A DNA stretch of 64,000 bases from Saccharum officinarum (GCA_020631735.1 CM036167.1:3505710-3569709); one strand, 5' to 3'. Positions 1-11,390 are shown, counted from the stretch's first letter. A program made the numbers and translations. Notes: a model not told the origin generated them from the letters alone.

Positions 1-827
1 CGGACGCCACAGTGCCCGCGTCCGGTGGGAGTCCAGTAAGCTCCCTGGACCACCGGACGCGTCCGGTGACCTGTGACCGGACGCGCACCGCGTCCGGTGG
101 TCCTCGTGAACCGCTGATCGCCTGACCGGACGCGCCGGTCGCACAGTGACCGCGTCCGGTGCAGCGTCCGGTGCACGCAGTGACCTCCGTTCGCCTCCGT
201 TTCTTTTCCAACTTTCGGCGCAATAGAAAATAGGCGTTTCACTTCTCCAAAAAGCGCCGAATCCCGCCTCGCAAGCTCGGCGGGAGGGAGAGAGGAACCC
301 AAACCTCTCTCTACCACTTAAACTCCACCGCCTTCGCAAATGTGCTAACACCAACAAGTGTTCACCACCTTGTGCTCGTGTGTTAGCATTTTCACAAACA
401 TTTTACAAGGCGTTATGTTAGCTCTTTACTAGATCCTAAATGCATATGCTCAAGATATTGATCTAGTGGCACTTGATTCCCGAGCTAACCGTGATTGCCC
501 CTCTTGATAGTCGGCTATGTATCCTAAACCCGGTCAATCACTTCTCTACTCATCTTAGACCGGCAAAAGGAAAACCCTATGGTTATACCTTTGCCTTGCG
601 CTCTTAGATCCTTCTCCTTCACTTGATCATCATGTCCATTATTTCATGTGCATCTCCACCATGATCTTGCTCATCATTTCATGCATCAAATCATGTGGTC
701 TTGTGGCCATCTCTCCATGCCATTTCCACCTCCATCACATGTTGCTTATGACTAGCTTAATCATACTTGATACAATAGCATTAGCAACTTGGTGTCATTA
801 ATTACCAAAACCAAACTTGGGCTTTCA
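1..827 (-). mobile_element. Copia (SIRE-like) LTR fragment, reverse orientation
   Basis: Read on the minus strand this matches the start and middle of the LTRs of the full element at 46290-56866. It shares the TGAAAG start (here the plus-strand CTTTCA ending at 827), the block of CCGGACGCG words (1-180), and the segment around AAGCTCGGCGGGAGG. It is more diverged than the two LTRs of that element are from each other, so it is a different, older insertion. The window cuts it off on the left, so neither its other end nor a target duplication can be seen. Confidence 0.8.
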
Positions 828-896
828 TCCATGCATGGGTCCAAAAATTCGATGTGATGGGTGGTTGAGAAAATATTTTGGGAATTGAACGGGCCT
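828..896 (+). mobile_element. Right half of a MITE, interrupted by the LTR to its left
   Basis: The sequence resembles the right half of the MITEs at 36468-36710 and 37601-37831: a gtccaaa-gattcgatgtgatggg core followed by aaatattttggg and an end in gaacgggcct. The left half is missing at the LTR border, so the LTR probably landed inside an existing MITE. Confidence 0.5.
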
Positions 897-1494
897 CAGT
901 AATAAAAGGTGACACCAAATTGTCATGCCTGGCGTCATGATTGTCATCACGTTCATGAACCATCTGAAGTCCACTCAACTCGTACGCCGGGCAAAATGAT
1001 ACTACACTCCCTGGGCCACGTTTAGTTTGATTCAAAATGCAAAAAGTTTTTAAGATTTCCTATCACATCGTATATGTTAACACATGTATAAAAATTAAAT
1101 ATAGATAAAAAAATAATTATATAATTTATTTATAAATATCGAGACAAATCTTTTGAGTCTGTTAATCTATTATTGGACAGTGGTCCAAGCGGCAACAGCA
1201 CCAGACTGCGCCGCGCCCAGTCCGCCCGCACTGACACCGAACTTGGCTGCGGGCCTGCTGGCTGCTGCTGCGGGTCACATCACCGAACCCCACGCGGCGT
1301 CGCTCCGCCCGCCCTAAAAAATCGCCCAGTACAGGTAGGACCCAACCAAACCCACGAGTCGCTCGGCCCAGCAGAGAGAAGCATCGCAATTCACCACCAG
1401 CGCGACGAGAGGAAGAGGAGTTTCCCAGCCGCAGCCGCCGAACCACCCGGCGCCGAGGCCCTAGGCGCGCTTGCTCCCCCCGCCCGCCGCCCGC

Positions 1495-2814
1495 ATGGCA
1501 CCGAAGCGCCCGGCGGCGGCGGCCTCGGGGTCGGCGTCCGAGGCATCCGACGCGGAAGCGGACGCGGGCCACCACCAGCCGTCCTCCTCGTCCCCGTCCA
1601 AGACGCCGCCGCCCAACCCTAACCCTAAGTCCGCCGCCGCCGGCCCCACTTCGGCGGCGGAGGACTCCACCGCGGCCGGATCCGACTCCGCGGCCGCCTA
1701 CGACTCTGACGCGGACCACCGCCCCCCGCCCCGGAAGGCGGCGGTAGCGGCGTCGCCGTCGCGCAAGCCCAGGAGCCCCAGGCCGCGGTCCCGCTCCCCG
1801 GACGCCGCCTCGTACTCCGACGTCGCGGCCTCAGACGCCGACCCCGCTGCCGGAGACGGCGCCGACTCCGCCGACGACGACAACGCCTCCCCGCTCGCGC
1901 TCCGGCCCCCGCGCCCGTCCCGCGCCGAGGCTGCCGCCATCAAGCCCCTCAGCTCGCGCCCCATGGATCCGCCGCGCCGCTCCATGGTACCCTCTTTCTC
2001 CGAGCCGCGCTCAAAGCGCCCCCGCAGCGTCGCCGTCCCGTCATCCGTGGAGCAGCTCAAAAGGCCGACGCGGCTCTGGAGCCTCCGCGACGAGATCGTC
2101 ATCCTGAGGGGCTTGGCCACGTACCGCGCCAAGCGGGGCGTCCTCCCCGGCTCCATGTATGACATTTCTAAGCTCCACGGACACATCCAGAGCGAGCTCA
2201 GTGTTAAGGTAACCCCCGCGCAGCTCAGTGACAAGGTACGGCGTCTCAAGCAGAAGTACAACCTGCTTGCGTCCCGTGGCAAGAACGGGCGGGAACCAGA
2301 CTTGCCCACCCAGCATGAACAGAGTGTTTATGAGATTGGCAAAAAGGTTTGGGGAGCAACTGCTAATGGTGGAGGAAGTACCGGTGGTGATGGCTATGAG
2401 ATTGGCGGTGGTGGTGACAGCGAAGAGGAGCACGAGATTGCAGAGAGTGATGACAATGTGGAGAGTGGGCGGGATGAACGCCCCCGCAAGAACAGGAGGG
2501 TTTTGCCAATTGCTATGGCAAATGGAAACGGAGCTGGGTTTGGGGCTGTGAATGCCAATAGCAGAGGGAGGTCTGATATTGAGAAGGGAAAGGATGCATA
2601 TCCATACCTTTGGGAGACTGTAGAGGATCTGTCAAAGGAGCACCCGAATGGGGTAGCATTCAAGAAGGCCTTTGAGTTGATCGAAGGCCCCAAAGCGCGT
2701 GGGATGGAGGAAAAGCTGCGAAAATTCAGGCTCACAGAGATCAGACACCAGCTGCGCCGTATGGAACTGATGAAGGAGACAGTCAAGATGGTGCTTGATG
2801 CGCTGGAGGGTTGA
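1495..2814 (+). CDS. GeBP-like / DUF573 transcription regulator, copy A
   Basis: Intronless gene for 439 residues. The N-terminal ~190 residues are low-complexity, rich in Ala, Ser, Pro and acidic residues, with an SR/basic stretch (PRSPRPRSRSP). Residues ~193-287 form the GeBP (DUF573) domain, starting RLWSLRDEIVILRGL and ending near YEIGKKVWG; plant proteins with this domain bind DNA or act as leaf-cell-fate and hormone-response regulators in the nucleus. A glycine/acidic linker follows, then a charged C-terminal helix (~365-439) with heptad-like leucines, as expected for GeBP dimerisation. I chose the ATG at 1495 (context CCGCATGGCA); the longer frame upstream starts only at a TTG. The nearly identical paralogue is at 38427-39752. 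Which GeBP-family member this is cannot be told. Confidence 0.85.
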   Translation: MAPKRPAAAASGSASEASDAEADAGHHQPSSSSPSKTPPPNPNPKSAAAGPTSAAEDSTAAGSDSAAAYDSDADHRPPPRKAAVAASPSRKPRSPRPRSRSPDAASYSDVAASDADPAAGDGADSADDDNASPLALRPPRPSRAEAAAIKPLSSRPMDPPRRSMVPSFSEPRSKRPRSVAVPSSVEQLKRPTRLWSLRDEIVILRGLATYRAKRGVLPGSMYDISKLHGHIQSELSVKVTPAQLSDKVRRLKQKYNLLASRGKNGREPDLPTQHEQSVYEIGKKVWGATANGGGSTGGDGYEIGGGGDSEEEHEIAESDDNVESGRDERPRKNRRVLPIAMANGNGAGFGAVNANSRGRSDIEKGKDAYPYLWETVEDLSKEHPNGVAFKKAFELIEGPKARGMEEKLRKFRLTEIRHQLRRMELMKETVKMVLDALEG

Positions 2815-4328
2815 CTGAGTAATGAATGATCTTCTGGTGGGCGAGTAGTGCAATGTTTAAAGGAGTAATCAGTGTCTTCTTTTGTTTCTAGATACAGTTT
2901 CTGTGGCTCAATTACTTAACTTTCATGGACAAGGTGCACTTGTCTCAGTAAGAATTTAGGTGCAGAACAGGGAGTGAGAGTGATGGTGTTTCCCTTGTTC
3001 TTGGTGGATCATAGTATTTTCTGTCTCTTAGGTGCTAACTTCTGCGTTATATGGTATACAGTTTTTATGTTTAGTTAAGTTTGGTTTGATGCATCTGCAT
3101 TATGAAGGTTTTGTTCTATTTCACTCCTTTTGTGGTGCTTTTTTTTCCCTACTGTATCTACAAATTGGAATGCCATGCTTGGTGATCCGGCTGAGTATCA
3201 TGGTTCAGAATCTACTAGATTTAGGTTGGTTTTTATATTGATATATAATGTTCAGAACCTACTAGATTTAGGTTGTTTGATGCGATAGGATGATTAATTT
3301 TAGATGGTTTTGTAGTTGATGGTCAAAACCAAGGAGGATCACAATAATCTCTCTGTGAAAAAGCATTTGTATCCTTTACCAAAACCCATCCTCCTGATGA
3401 TCTCTTTGTGTTCTCCCACTAGTTTTATGGATATATGCATCTTGGTATTTTAGATGTTATTTGTACACATCCATGTGCCTATGCGCCTCAGTAAATGGCT
3501 CTGTACTTCAGGCATATTGGCATCCATGGCACTCGGTTAGGAGTGAATGTGTTCCTTGTTGGGTTGTTCTGCCTGAATCTGCTGGGGTTTTTTTTTTATA
3601 CCCCCTCCGTTTTTAAATACAGTATATGACGTTTAGGACTTTGAACTAATTGTGAAAATCAGGATGTATTTTGTTCTCTTGCTTAGCTTTTTACCTCAAG
3701 CTCTTTATTTGCTTTCATATTTCTGGGGATCATGATGTGAATGAGAGGCATGATCATTGTGTATCATGAAGTGTTTTTGTCATTCAGCAGCTTAATGTCA
3801 GTGTTGATTTTAGTTTTTGGTCCATACGTTGTCAAGTTTGCTGACGCATATGCTTCCAAACTTAGCATCTTCTATGGTGATATGATAATAAACAAGTTGA
3901 AAATCTGACACTTGAGCAACTACGATCCGGGTTCAGGATGAGTCCAAATCAGACAATGAAGTGAAGTTTGGCGTTTGATGACTTCTCTTGTCTTTCTTGA
4001 TTGGTGCTGTTCACTATTATGTGGGTTTGCTGATTACTGTCATTACAGTTGCCCAAATGCGCTCCTCTGAACAGGACCACACTGAGTTACTGATCATAGC
4101 CTAACTACGGCGTTTGGATTTTGATGTGACTTTTTTTTTTACCTCTACTCGATGTGATATTGTGATTGTTCGTTACGAGTCTCTGTATCATCAGTTTGTG
4201 GATCCAACTGGTTAACAAGATCTCCTCGCCTAGTCGCCTCAAAGGCACAGTACATGTGAAATGATCAGTTCATCACAACGCGGTAGAAACCTGCAAAAGA
4301 TTTCAATCAAAAGCATAGGGAATCTAGC
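2815..4328 (+). other. GeBP 3' UTR and downstream intergenic DNA
   Basis: AT-rich DNA with no convincing gene. The short frame at 3032-3241 has no recognisable domain. A truncated Stowaway-like terminus (CCCCTCCGTTTTTAAATA) lies at about 3601. The corresponding stretch in copy B (39753-41264) looks identical apart from a homopolymer-length change near 3590. Confidence 0.6.
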
Positions 4329-4734
4329 ATGAGGGGGCCGCGCTGCGCCGGCGGCGACCCAGTTACACTGGCCGGTGCGGTGCCGTGCCGAGGCGAGCGT
4401 GAGAGTGGCGGCGCTTGTCCTGTCCCTGGCGATTGGCGAAGACACGAGTACACGACTGCACGAGTATCGATCAGCGATCCACCCCAGGCCTCCCCATCTG
4501 GAAAATCCATGGGTGGTCGCAGATGGACGACGCATCGTGGAGCCAAGTTTGTCCCAGGAGGAGGCAAGAGCTATCTCTGCCGAAAATCCAATCTGCCCTT
4601 GTTGTTCTGACAAGGCAGGCATGCAGCAGCATCATGCACTGATGCAAAACGAGGTCGCCGCTGTCTTAGATGGCGTCGTGAAGGTTGGCCAAAACATGCC
4701 ACATCGGTTTAGCTGTGCTCCTGTCAACGATTGA
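4329..4734 (+). other. GC-rich block with unassigned open frames
   Basis: A GC-rich island in AT-rich surroundings, open in several frames on both strands; the longest are 4375-4734 (+, 119 codons) and 4239-4622 (-, 127 codons). It is preserved without visible change in copy B (41265-41670), but neighbouring noncoding DNA is preserved equally well, so conservation does not argue for coding. No domain is recognised. It could be a small gene, an alternative 3' exon, or a captured fragment. Confidence 0.25.
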
Positions 4735-4934
4735 CCATGCGGCACTCATCGGTTAGCAAACTCCTAGTGACAGAACAGATCACTTAACATTGTCAATCTA
4801 ATGGAACCGGTTAGTTTGAAATTCTGTGCATTGTCCAGTTTCACTTCATCAAGCTGGTATGCCAATGAAATCCAAATGCAGAAAAAGTTTGAAGAAACTA
4901 TCTTGTTCGGTACAAACATGGAATCAGAATATAG

Positions 4935-5176
4935 GGCCTTGTTTAGATGCATCCAAAAGTTAGAATTTTTTCACTATCTCTCCATCACATCAATTTTTAG
5001 CCGCTTGCATGAAGTATTAAATGTAGGTTAAAAAAATAACTAATTACACAGTTTAGTTGGAAATCACGAGATGAATCTTTTGAGCCTAGTTGGTCCACGA
5101 TTGGACAATATTTGTCAAATAAGACGAAATTGGTACTATTCATCGGGTTGAAATTTTTTGCAATCTAAACGTGGCC
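4935..5176 (+). mobile_element. Tourist-like MITE, 242 bp, TSD TAG
   Basis: Starts GGCCTTGTTTAGATGC and ends CAATCTAAACGTGGCC, an imperfect terminal inverted repeat. It is flanked by TAG at 4932-4934 and 5177-5179. Copy B lacks the element and has a single TAG at the same spot (about 41868-41870), so the insertion is confirmed by an empty paralogous site. Confidence 0.85.
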
Positions 5177-5680
5177 TAGTTAGTCTATAATTCAAGCTCC
5201 AGAGCTCAACGAAACCATGTTCTTTGGAAGTACGAAGCTACAGGTCTTCCATGAATACTCACAAGTAATAATACCCAACATTTGCCTTGCAAAATAATTG
5301 AAAGCAGTAAATGCAGAAAAGGCAAGATTTCGTTTTCTGAACAGGAACACATTGCATTCCATAAGAAACAGTTATGTCATACAATGGGATGGTGCACAAG
5401 AACAGTGCATCACATGACACACTAGAGGCTAAATGAATATGAACAAAGCCCCATGCCACTCAACCAGCCATTATCACTGTTATTGAAAAAATCCATCAAA
5501 GCTTAACAGTATGTTTCATTTCAAGATGACCATTGAGCATCCCCTGAGAACAGATGAAGACTAGTATTGCTTTGTCGGGTCGGAAATTGTGAATCGGCAG
5601 GGGGCCAAGTCGGGGATTCATTGTAAGATTGCCTTGCAGGATCAACACAGGTTCTCACATTTCAGCGAGAGATCCAGAGG

Positions 5681-6400
5681 TTATGGATCAGTGGTTTCTG
5701 CGCTAGCACTTTGCAGTGAATTATCATTGGTAGCGCCATGACGATCACCACCCTCTCGCGAAGCACCCACAAGCTCATCAAACTGCAGCATGAGAGAAAA
5801 TAACCTACGCATAACCTCTGAAGTAGTTGAACAAATCATATCTTGCAATGAACTTCGAAATATAAGCCGCTTCCATCTGTAAGCATGTAGGGGGTCCACA
5901 GCTCGTGGGTTTGCAGAAGGGTGCTTCTTTCGGACATGCTTGCAGAGCTCTCTGTATGTGCCCATGTATGAACAGCCATCTTCCATGCAGCTCCTCCTCT
6001 TGTGATTCAGCTGCTTCCGAGCAGGCTCAACCAAGGTATATCCCTTGACCTCACCACGGCAAAGGGGACACGCAAGCTCTATTGCATCTGGGTCCTCAGA
6101 GGCTTCTTTTCTGCATGACTCTACAAGCTGATCAAGACAATTTGAGTGCTGGTAGTTGGAAGCACAAATATATGGACGACAGCCATTGCCATGTGATGAA
6201 CAGAGTAGAAGAACAGCGTTGTGTGGGAATTCCATGCATACTGGACAAGTTGCATCTATCCACGCACATTTCTCTATGGCTGCAAATGGTATCTCCTTGC
6301 TGGAAACTTTTTTGAATCTGGAACTACCGTGGGGTTTCCTGTGATGTGATGATCTAAGCTGATGAGATGAACTTTTTTTGTTCATCGTATACTTGGTCAT
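5681..6400 (-). CDS. DUF1644 zinc-finger protein, copy A
   Basis: 239 residues in one coding exon. The first cysteine cluster (CPVCMEFPHNAVLLLC, from residue 52) and a second CPLC at 111-114 look like a split RING/U-box-type zinc module. A C2H2-like finger follows (Cys138, Cys143, His155, His160). This order is typical of the plant DUF1644 family, described mainly as stress- and ABA-related nuclear proteins; the biochemical role is unknown. The ATG directly follows a good splice acceptor (TTTCAG|G ATG), which fits the leader intron at 6402-7500. The N-terminus is basic and rich in Ser, His and Lys. Copy B of this gene is frameshifted. Confidence 0.85.
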   Translation of the reverse strand: MTKYTMNKKSSSHQLRSSHHRKPHGSSRFKKVSSKEIPFAAIEKCAWIDATCPVCMEFPHNAVLLLCSSHGNGCRPYICASNYQHSNCLDQLVESCRKEASEDPDAIELACPLCRGEVKGYTLVEPARKQLNHKRRSCMEDGCSYMGTYRELCKHVRKKHPSANPRAVDPLHAYRWKRLIFRSSLQDMICSTTSEVMRRLFSLMLQFDELVGASREGGDRHGATNDNSLQSASAETTDP

Positions 6401-6401
6401 C

Positions 6402-7500
6402 CTGAAAGGACTGTAAGATGTAATATCAAGTTAGATGCCATGGAGTCTATTAAAAGAAATACACTGTTCATATTACAACAAAAAACTGAAGGTACCTGGA
6501 TGATAGTATGATACTATGATTGCTAGCACAAGGACATTTATATTTTGCTTAATTATTCTGACCTATCCCCTAGTCAAGAATCATAAAAAATTTAGTAGAG
6601 ACTAAACTCATTTACTTTGTTATCCTGATCATTATTATATAAGCATGGAAAATAGAAGTTGAACATTGATACTACCTCATTCACAAAGAATATATATTTT
6701 TCCATTAAATTATCAATCAGTTCAAATACTTACAAGTTACAGAAATGTCTGGTTTTGATCAGAAACTCAGTGGAGACTGTTTCTACCAACTTTGAACCTC
6801 TTGTTTTGGTTCAGGACAAGTTTCAGAGGAATAAAATCAGATGTATTTGGCATGTATAAACCAGAGATGCATAATCATTTTCACCACAGAGATTGCAAAG
6901 GTCCATCTTTGATATTCGTAGCAACCCCAGAAAAATGGACAGCATGTATATTCATGGTTGCTATACTGGAAAAAGATGGCATTTCAAACAGAACAAATTT
7001 ACGGTAGAGAGTAATTTCCATCACATTCTCATCATGTGGGTATGGCTAAGTTCAAACACTCAAATGTCCTGTGACTTGTAAGAAAGTAGAGACTAATAAC
7101 TCAAAATAATATGGCAACTTAAAAGAACTTTAGTGTAATAGCAGGAACATGGATTTTACATGAAACATGCAAAGATCTATGTATCACTCATCAGTGGTGA
7201 TACATATAAAACTGTCAACCCAAGTCCCAGCACACAGGCATATGTGTACATGTGGAATATTGTGTCTGAGATTCCTAAAATCTTCTTTATACTAACCAAG
7301 CATTCTATAAAATGTTATCAGAACCGGAAACCAGGCATCGCGTGCACCAGGGCGGACCCGGCAAAGGGACATGGATGTCCAACCAATATTTTGTTGCAAA
7401 AAGTTCGAAGTTAGGAGGCATCAAATAGCCAAATAGCCTTAGATTAGGGTTTGGGTCCTCGGCTTCGCACAGCAGGAAGGAAGAGAAGGGGTTGAAATAC
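6402..7500 (-). other. Leader intron of the DUF1644 gene (copy A)
   Basis: On the minus strand a donor (CACCAG|GTATTTC, at 7501/7500) and an acceptor (CCTTTCAG, at 6402) bracket about 1.1 kb of AT-rich DNA. The upstream exon would be the GC-rich stretch from 7501 to about 7700. Both splice sites are present in copy B (43129-44228). Inferred from splice signals only. Confidence 0.55.
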
Positions 7501-8739
7501 CTGGTGGGTGCTTGTCGCCGGCGACGAGGCCGGCGAAGGCCTCAGCACCTGGCGTTGGGGCGGCGGCGGCGGCCACACCAGTCGTCGGAGCGCGAGAGAG
7601 GGGAGAGGCAGAGAAACGAACGCGGCACGCGGGTTCGTGCGGAAGGGAAAAGGAAAATGCGGCGGACGGCCGGCCCAGTCTGGGGTTGTTCGGCCCGCGG
7701 AGAGCGCACTCGCATGCGGACCTCCTGGGCCGTTTCTTTTTCACACATTTCTTCTGCAAATATTTTCTTTCTCTCCTTTTTTTTGTTTTATATACATTTC
7801 TTCTTGATTTCATCGTATCTATTATTCCCACTAATCGCACCGAGGCACGTGCCGACCAGTTTCGATGAAAGTTTTATGCTTGTTTATTAGCATTTGATAG
7901 ACTGTTACATAGATATTTTTGATGATATAGCAACATTTTTAATAGGAGAAAGAAGAAATGAGTCTCTCGACACGATTACTATCTTTATATGACGTATGAA
8001 ATTAAATGTCTATGAAACGCTAGAATGACTATTGCATTTAAAATGGATGTTTCATTGAAGTTTCATTGTACATACTGTGGCAGTTTTGAAAACAACAACA
8101 CTAGGCTTTCCACTGAGAATGATCTTAGTGGGCCTATGGGCTGGACTACTAATCTAGGGTGCATGTAGGTCTGGTTGGAAAAGCACACAGACTAAAAAAA
8201 AATTAGGTGGGCTTATGTAAACATTTTTTATTTCACCATTATGTTTCCTACAATAAATCCTTCAAAACAAGACCCTATGTAAATATATTTAGATAAAATT
8301 TTATTTAATGATATTTTCGTTAAGAAGATAGAAATTTTTCTTCTATTAAGCACCAAATTAAGATGATGTCCTAGATCCAAGATAAAATGTTTTGCCTTTG
8401 TAAGACAGATGTTCTATGTTCAAGAGAACAATATTTCAAATTTATGAGAATAAAATTCACTACTTTTGTTGGCCAAACCTTTTACTCCATTGCTTTTGTT
8501 GGCCAAAACTCTGGATAATTGTTTAGGCATCTAAGTGATTTTAAATGAAAACTTTGTCAACTAAAAAGGTGTAAGGTTCCCCATAGTCGACTATCCTAGA
8601 GACCTCACCACGCCTAGAAACTTCCTCATTCATTCACTATTTGCTCCAATGGCAATTCGTAAAACATTTTTGCAACATATGCATGGTTCACACTCAGCTC
8701 CTATCTGGTAAGCGCGCCTCCCAATAAATGGCTATTCAG
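7501..8739 (-). other. 5' UTR/promoter region of the DUF1644 gene and intergenic DNA
   Basis: GC-rich up to about 7730 (probable first exon and promoter-proximal DNA), then AT-rich. The overlapping frames at 7492-7890 are compositional and carry no domain. No other gene seen. Confidence 0.4.
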
Positions 8740-9912
8740 TGTTGGAAGGTCCTAATTGGCTAGAGGGGGTGAATAGCCTAAATTGAAATCTACAAAACCA
8801 CTAGACCAATTTGATTAGTACAACAAATGACGCAATGCAATTTTGCCTACTCATAACAGGGGTAAGTCACAAGATAAGATGTATATGATAAGCATTGATC
8901 AAGCATCATAATAAGTAAATCACTCAGAGCACTTCTATCTATGGCAATAGCATGGTCAAGTTAGAATATTAGAGAAATAATTCCTAAGTCATCCTTAACT
9001 ACAAGTCAGAGCATACGATGATTAGTGTAATTACACCTAGTAATCATGGCTAAGATCATCATTATATCCGCACATAAGGGGCATTACTTAGGGAAGTTTG
9101 AGTACAGAAACCTCTCCCTTCCTTCGTAACCAGGCCCTACTTCCTCAATCTACACTCGGGGAGTGGACTACAAATGACTCAATGGGAGTGTCACATCCGC
9201 GATCTACCACATGATCCAGAATATAGAGTGTATTCGTAGGTAAATAACATATAAGCACCACGCTTATATGATCTCTACCACCCACCCATGGTACCTTATT
9301 AGGGTGAATGATATACGAACTTATGCATAAACACAATGACAAACTAACTATACTAAGCATATAATCAAAGTAGACAATGAACATTGTAACCAAGAACATG
9401 AATAAGATGAATACTATATTGTCTTGATAATTATACCAAAGCATATAAAAATAATGGAGATACAACGAGAGAGGGGTATAAGAATTATACCGAACCAAGC
9501 TCTAGACGATGTCGGGAATCCAAACGATGATCTGCTTGCCTCCCTCTAGACTAGCCTAACTAGCTATGCCCTAGAAACTAGAGGAGCTCTGAGGATATTA
9601 GGGTTTCTGGCTCTAGATAACTTGATTTTAAATGACTTGATGCCTCAGGGGGCTAGGGTCTCCTTATATAGCCTAGAGGGTCCAACGTGAGCCCTTGGAT
9701 CAAATAGACTTGAAGGACGACATAGATGCAGTCTAGGGAGGTAGTGGAGGAACATTCCAGAAGCTGACAGACAGGGGCCACCGCCAGGGGCTGGGCGACA
9801 CCAGGGTGGGGCCGGCCGGTCCCACCTAGCGGCCTCTCGAGCTCTGCCTCGGGGGGGGGTTGCCTCCTAGAGTCCTCTGGAGTCTTCTAGAATAGTTTTC
9901 GTCGTAGTTAAG
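8740..9912 (-). mobile_element. Decayed LTR-like block, minus orientation (copy A)
   Basis: It begins TGTTGGAAGGTCCTAATTGG followed by CTAGAGGGGGTGAATAGCC, which is the reverse complement of the LTR 3' end pattern in Copia elements (compare GGCTATTCACCCCCCCTCTAG near 48230). Copy B has the same block (45442-46284, then 56867-57192), interrupted there by a Copia element. Coding domains are absent and the far end is not defined because a Gypsy element is nested at 9913. Confidence 0.4.
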
Positions 9913-10773
9913 TGTTGGCGGTTCTTAACTCTTATCTTACCCCTCCAATATTTGGATGAAATTCACCAAAAACAATATAGATAGGGCTTTGAAAGCTAAC
10001 AATTTCTATAGTTTTGGTGGATGCACTTGTTTTTCGGGACAAACATGAAAACACATCATAATTGGCCCAAAAGAGTAGAAGAATTGCAGAGTTACATCTA
10101 GCCCATAGCAAAAACAAGCAAAACAAATAAAGAAGCCCAGGGCACGGGCACGCCTCTATCTGTGCTGCTTGGACCCACTTTCCTCCAGTCGGTACATTCA
10201 AAGCTTAGGTTGGCGGTGCGGGGGTGGATCCAGGAAATATTCCCCTAGAACCGACCAGCCACCTCCTATATAAGGAGGAGCTCACCCCCTCACTACACAC
10301 ACTCATACACACTCAAGCAAGTGAAGAAGAGCCTCAAACACTAGCTTTGAGCTAGAGTAGAATAGGGAGTGAGTGAGGAAGAGTTAGAGAAAGTGCAGAT
10401 TCGGTCCCTCTACCTCTTGTACCTGGTTCGCCGCGTACGCTAGGAGGAAGGAGTGCCACAGTTGTCGGCTCCCTCCATACTTGTACCTCGACATCCGTCT
10501 TACCAATTAGGGCAAGTTATCATTATCGCTATACTCTTGTGGGTTCATCGTTCGTCCCCGTGACGTAGGTTCTAGTAGAGGACTCCTGATAAAGAAGGAA
10601 GTTCCTGGCCAACGCTAGAACCGTAACCGATAGCATAGACGTGGTGTCTAAACTAGAAGTTACCTTCGTTTGCCTCATTCCCCACGGTTTTATCTACTTC
10701 CATCGGGTGAAGTGCTACAACGGTATTTTCGTGCGCTTGCAGATTTATCTACTTCCACTAATAAGTACCAACA
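9913..10773 (+). repeat. Gypsy 5' LTR (copy A, with internal deletions)
   Basis: Compared with the copy B LTR (57193-58462) it lacks three internal blocks, near 10140, 10510 and 10675. A TATA box (CCTATATAAGG) lies near 10265. It ends ACCAACA just before the primer site. Confidence 0.8.
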
Positions 10774-10781
10774 AGCATTCC

Positions 10782-10799
10782 TGGCGTCGTTGTCAGGGA
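10782..10799 (+). other. Gypsy primer binding site
   Basis: TGGCGTCGTTGTCAGGGA, a few bases after the LTR end, resembles the tRNA-Asp-type primer site of Athila/Tat Gypsy elements. Confidence 0.65.
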
Positions 10800-10881
10800 A
10801 TGGTTGTCATAGTTATCTCTGAACCTAGTTCGCTCGTGTATCTTTTATTTTATCCTTTCTTTTCTTTTTATATTTTCTCTA

Positions 10882-11390
10882 ATGGAGCAACTCACAATAC
10901 AAAACCTTTCTGCTCCTAAGGGCGAGCTCGTTGAACCGCCACAATCCTCGAAGACAATCATAGCTTCTAGTTACGAGCTCTGCCTAGGCTTTATAGCCAT
11001 GGTTCGGAACCAAGCCTTTTCAGGCTTGGATTATGAAAACCCATATCATCACCTACAGGAGTTTGAGCAGCTATGTGCTTGCCTGACCATTTTAGGCATG
11101 TCACAAGAAACCTTGTGTTGGAAATTGTTTCCTTTTTCTCTTAACAAGAGAGCGAGACAATGGTACGACCATAACATAGGGAAGGTAAATGGAGATTGGG
11201 AAGAATTGAGGAACAAATTTTGTCTCGTATTCTTCCCTATATCTCGAATCGCTGCCCTACAACAAGAGATACTCAACTTCCAACAAAAAGATAAAGAAAC
11301 CATAGGTGCAGCCTAGGACCATTTTTCAATTCTATCTAGGTCTGACCTAGACTTGTCGTTACCAAACCATGTGATGTTACAACATTTTTG
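10882..11390 (+). pseudogene. Gypsy gag fragment (copy A), broken
   Basis: The frame opens with MEQLTIQNLSAPKG and carries the Retrotrans_gag signature region (WKLFPFSLNKRARQWYDH, then a W-x-x-L-x-x-F-x-x-x-F-F-P pattern). It stops at a TAG at 11314-11316 where copy B has TGG (Trp), so the nonsense change is specific to copy A. The sequence then runs into LTR DNA at about 11390, so the rest of gag and all of pol are missing. Confidence 0.75.

Larger units (their letters stand above)
897..11390 (+). repeat. Segmental duplication, copy A
   Basis: From cagtaataaaaggtgacacc onward this block is collinear with 37330-59080. It includes the GeBP gene, the DUF1644 gene, the intergenic DNA and the 5' part of a Gypsy element. 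The left limit is uncertain because a MITE and an LTR abut it. The right limit is uncertain because the Gypsy element is internally deleted here and truncated in copy B. Identity is not uniform: nearly perfect from about 2054 to 4733, lower elsewhere. Confidence 0.95.

Noticed and set aside
1471..1494. Upstream extension of the GeBP reading frame
   Set aside because: The frame opens at a TTG; the ATG at 1495 has good context and begins the family-like MAPKRP sequence. The same applies to copy B (38403 versus 38427).
1615..1632. Telomere-like CCCTAACCCTAAG
   Set aside because: Lies inside the GeBP coding sequence as a Pro-Asn-Pro-Asn-Pro-Lys stretch and lacks the plant CCCTAAA unit; also present in copy B.
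1162..1719. Arg-rich minus-strand and overlapping plus-strand frames around the GeBP start
   Set aside because: Shadows of the GC-rich GeBP coding region and promoter; mirrored in copy B for the same reason.
7439..7890. Multiple overlapping frames on both strands upstream of DUF1644
   Set aside because: Compositional frames over the probable 5'-UTR exon and promoter; frames shift between copies A and B.
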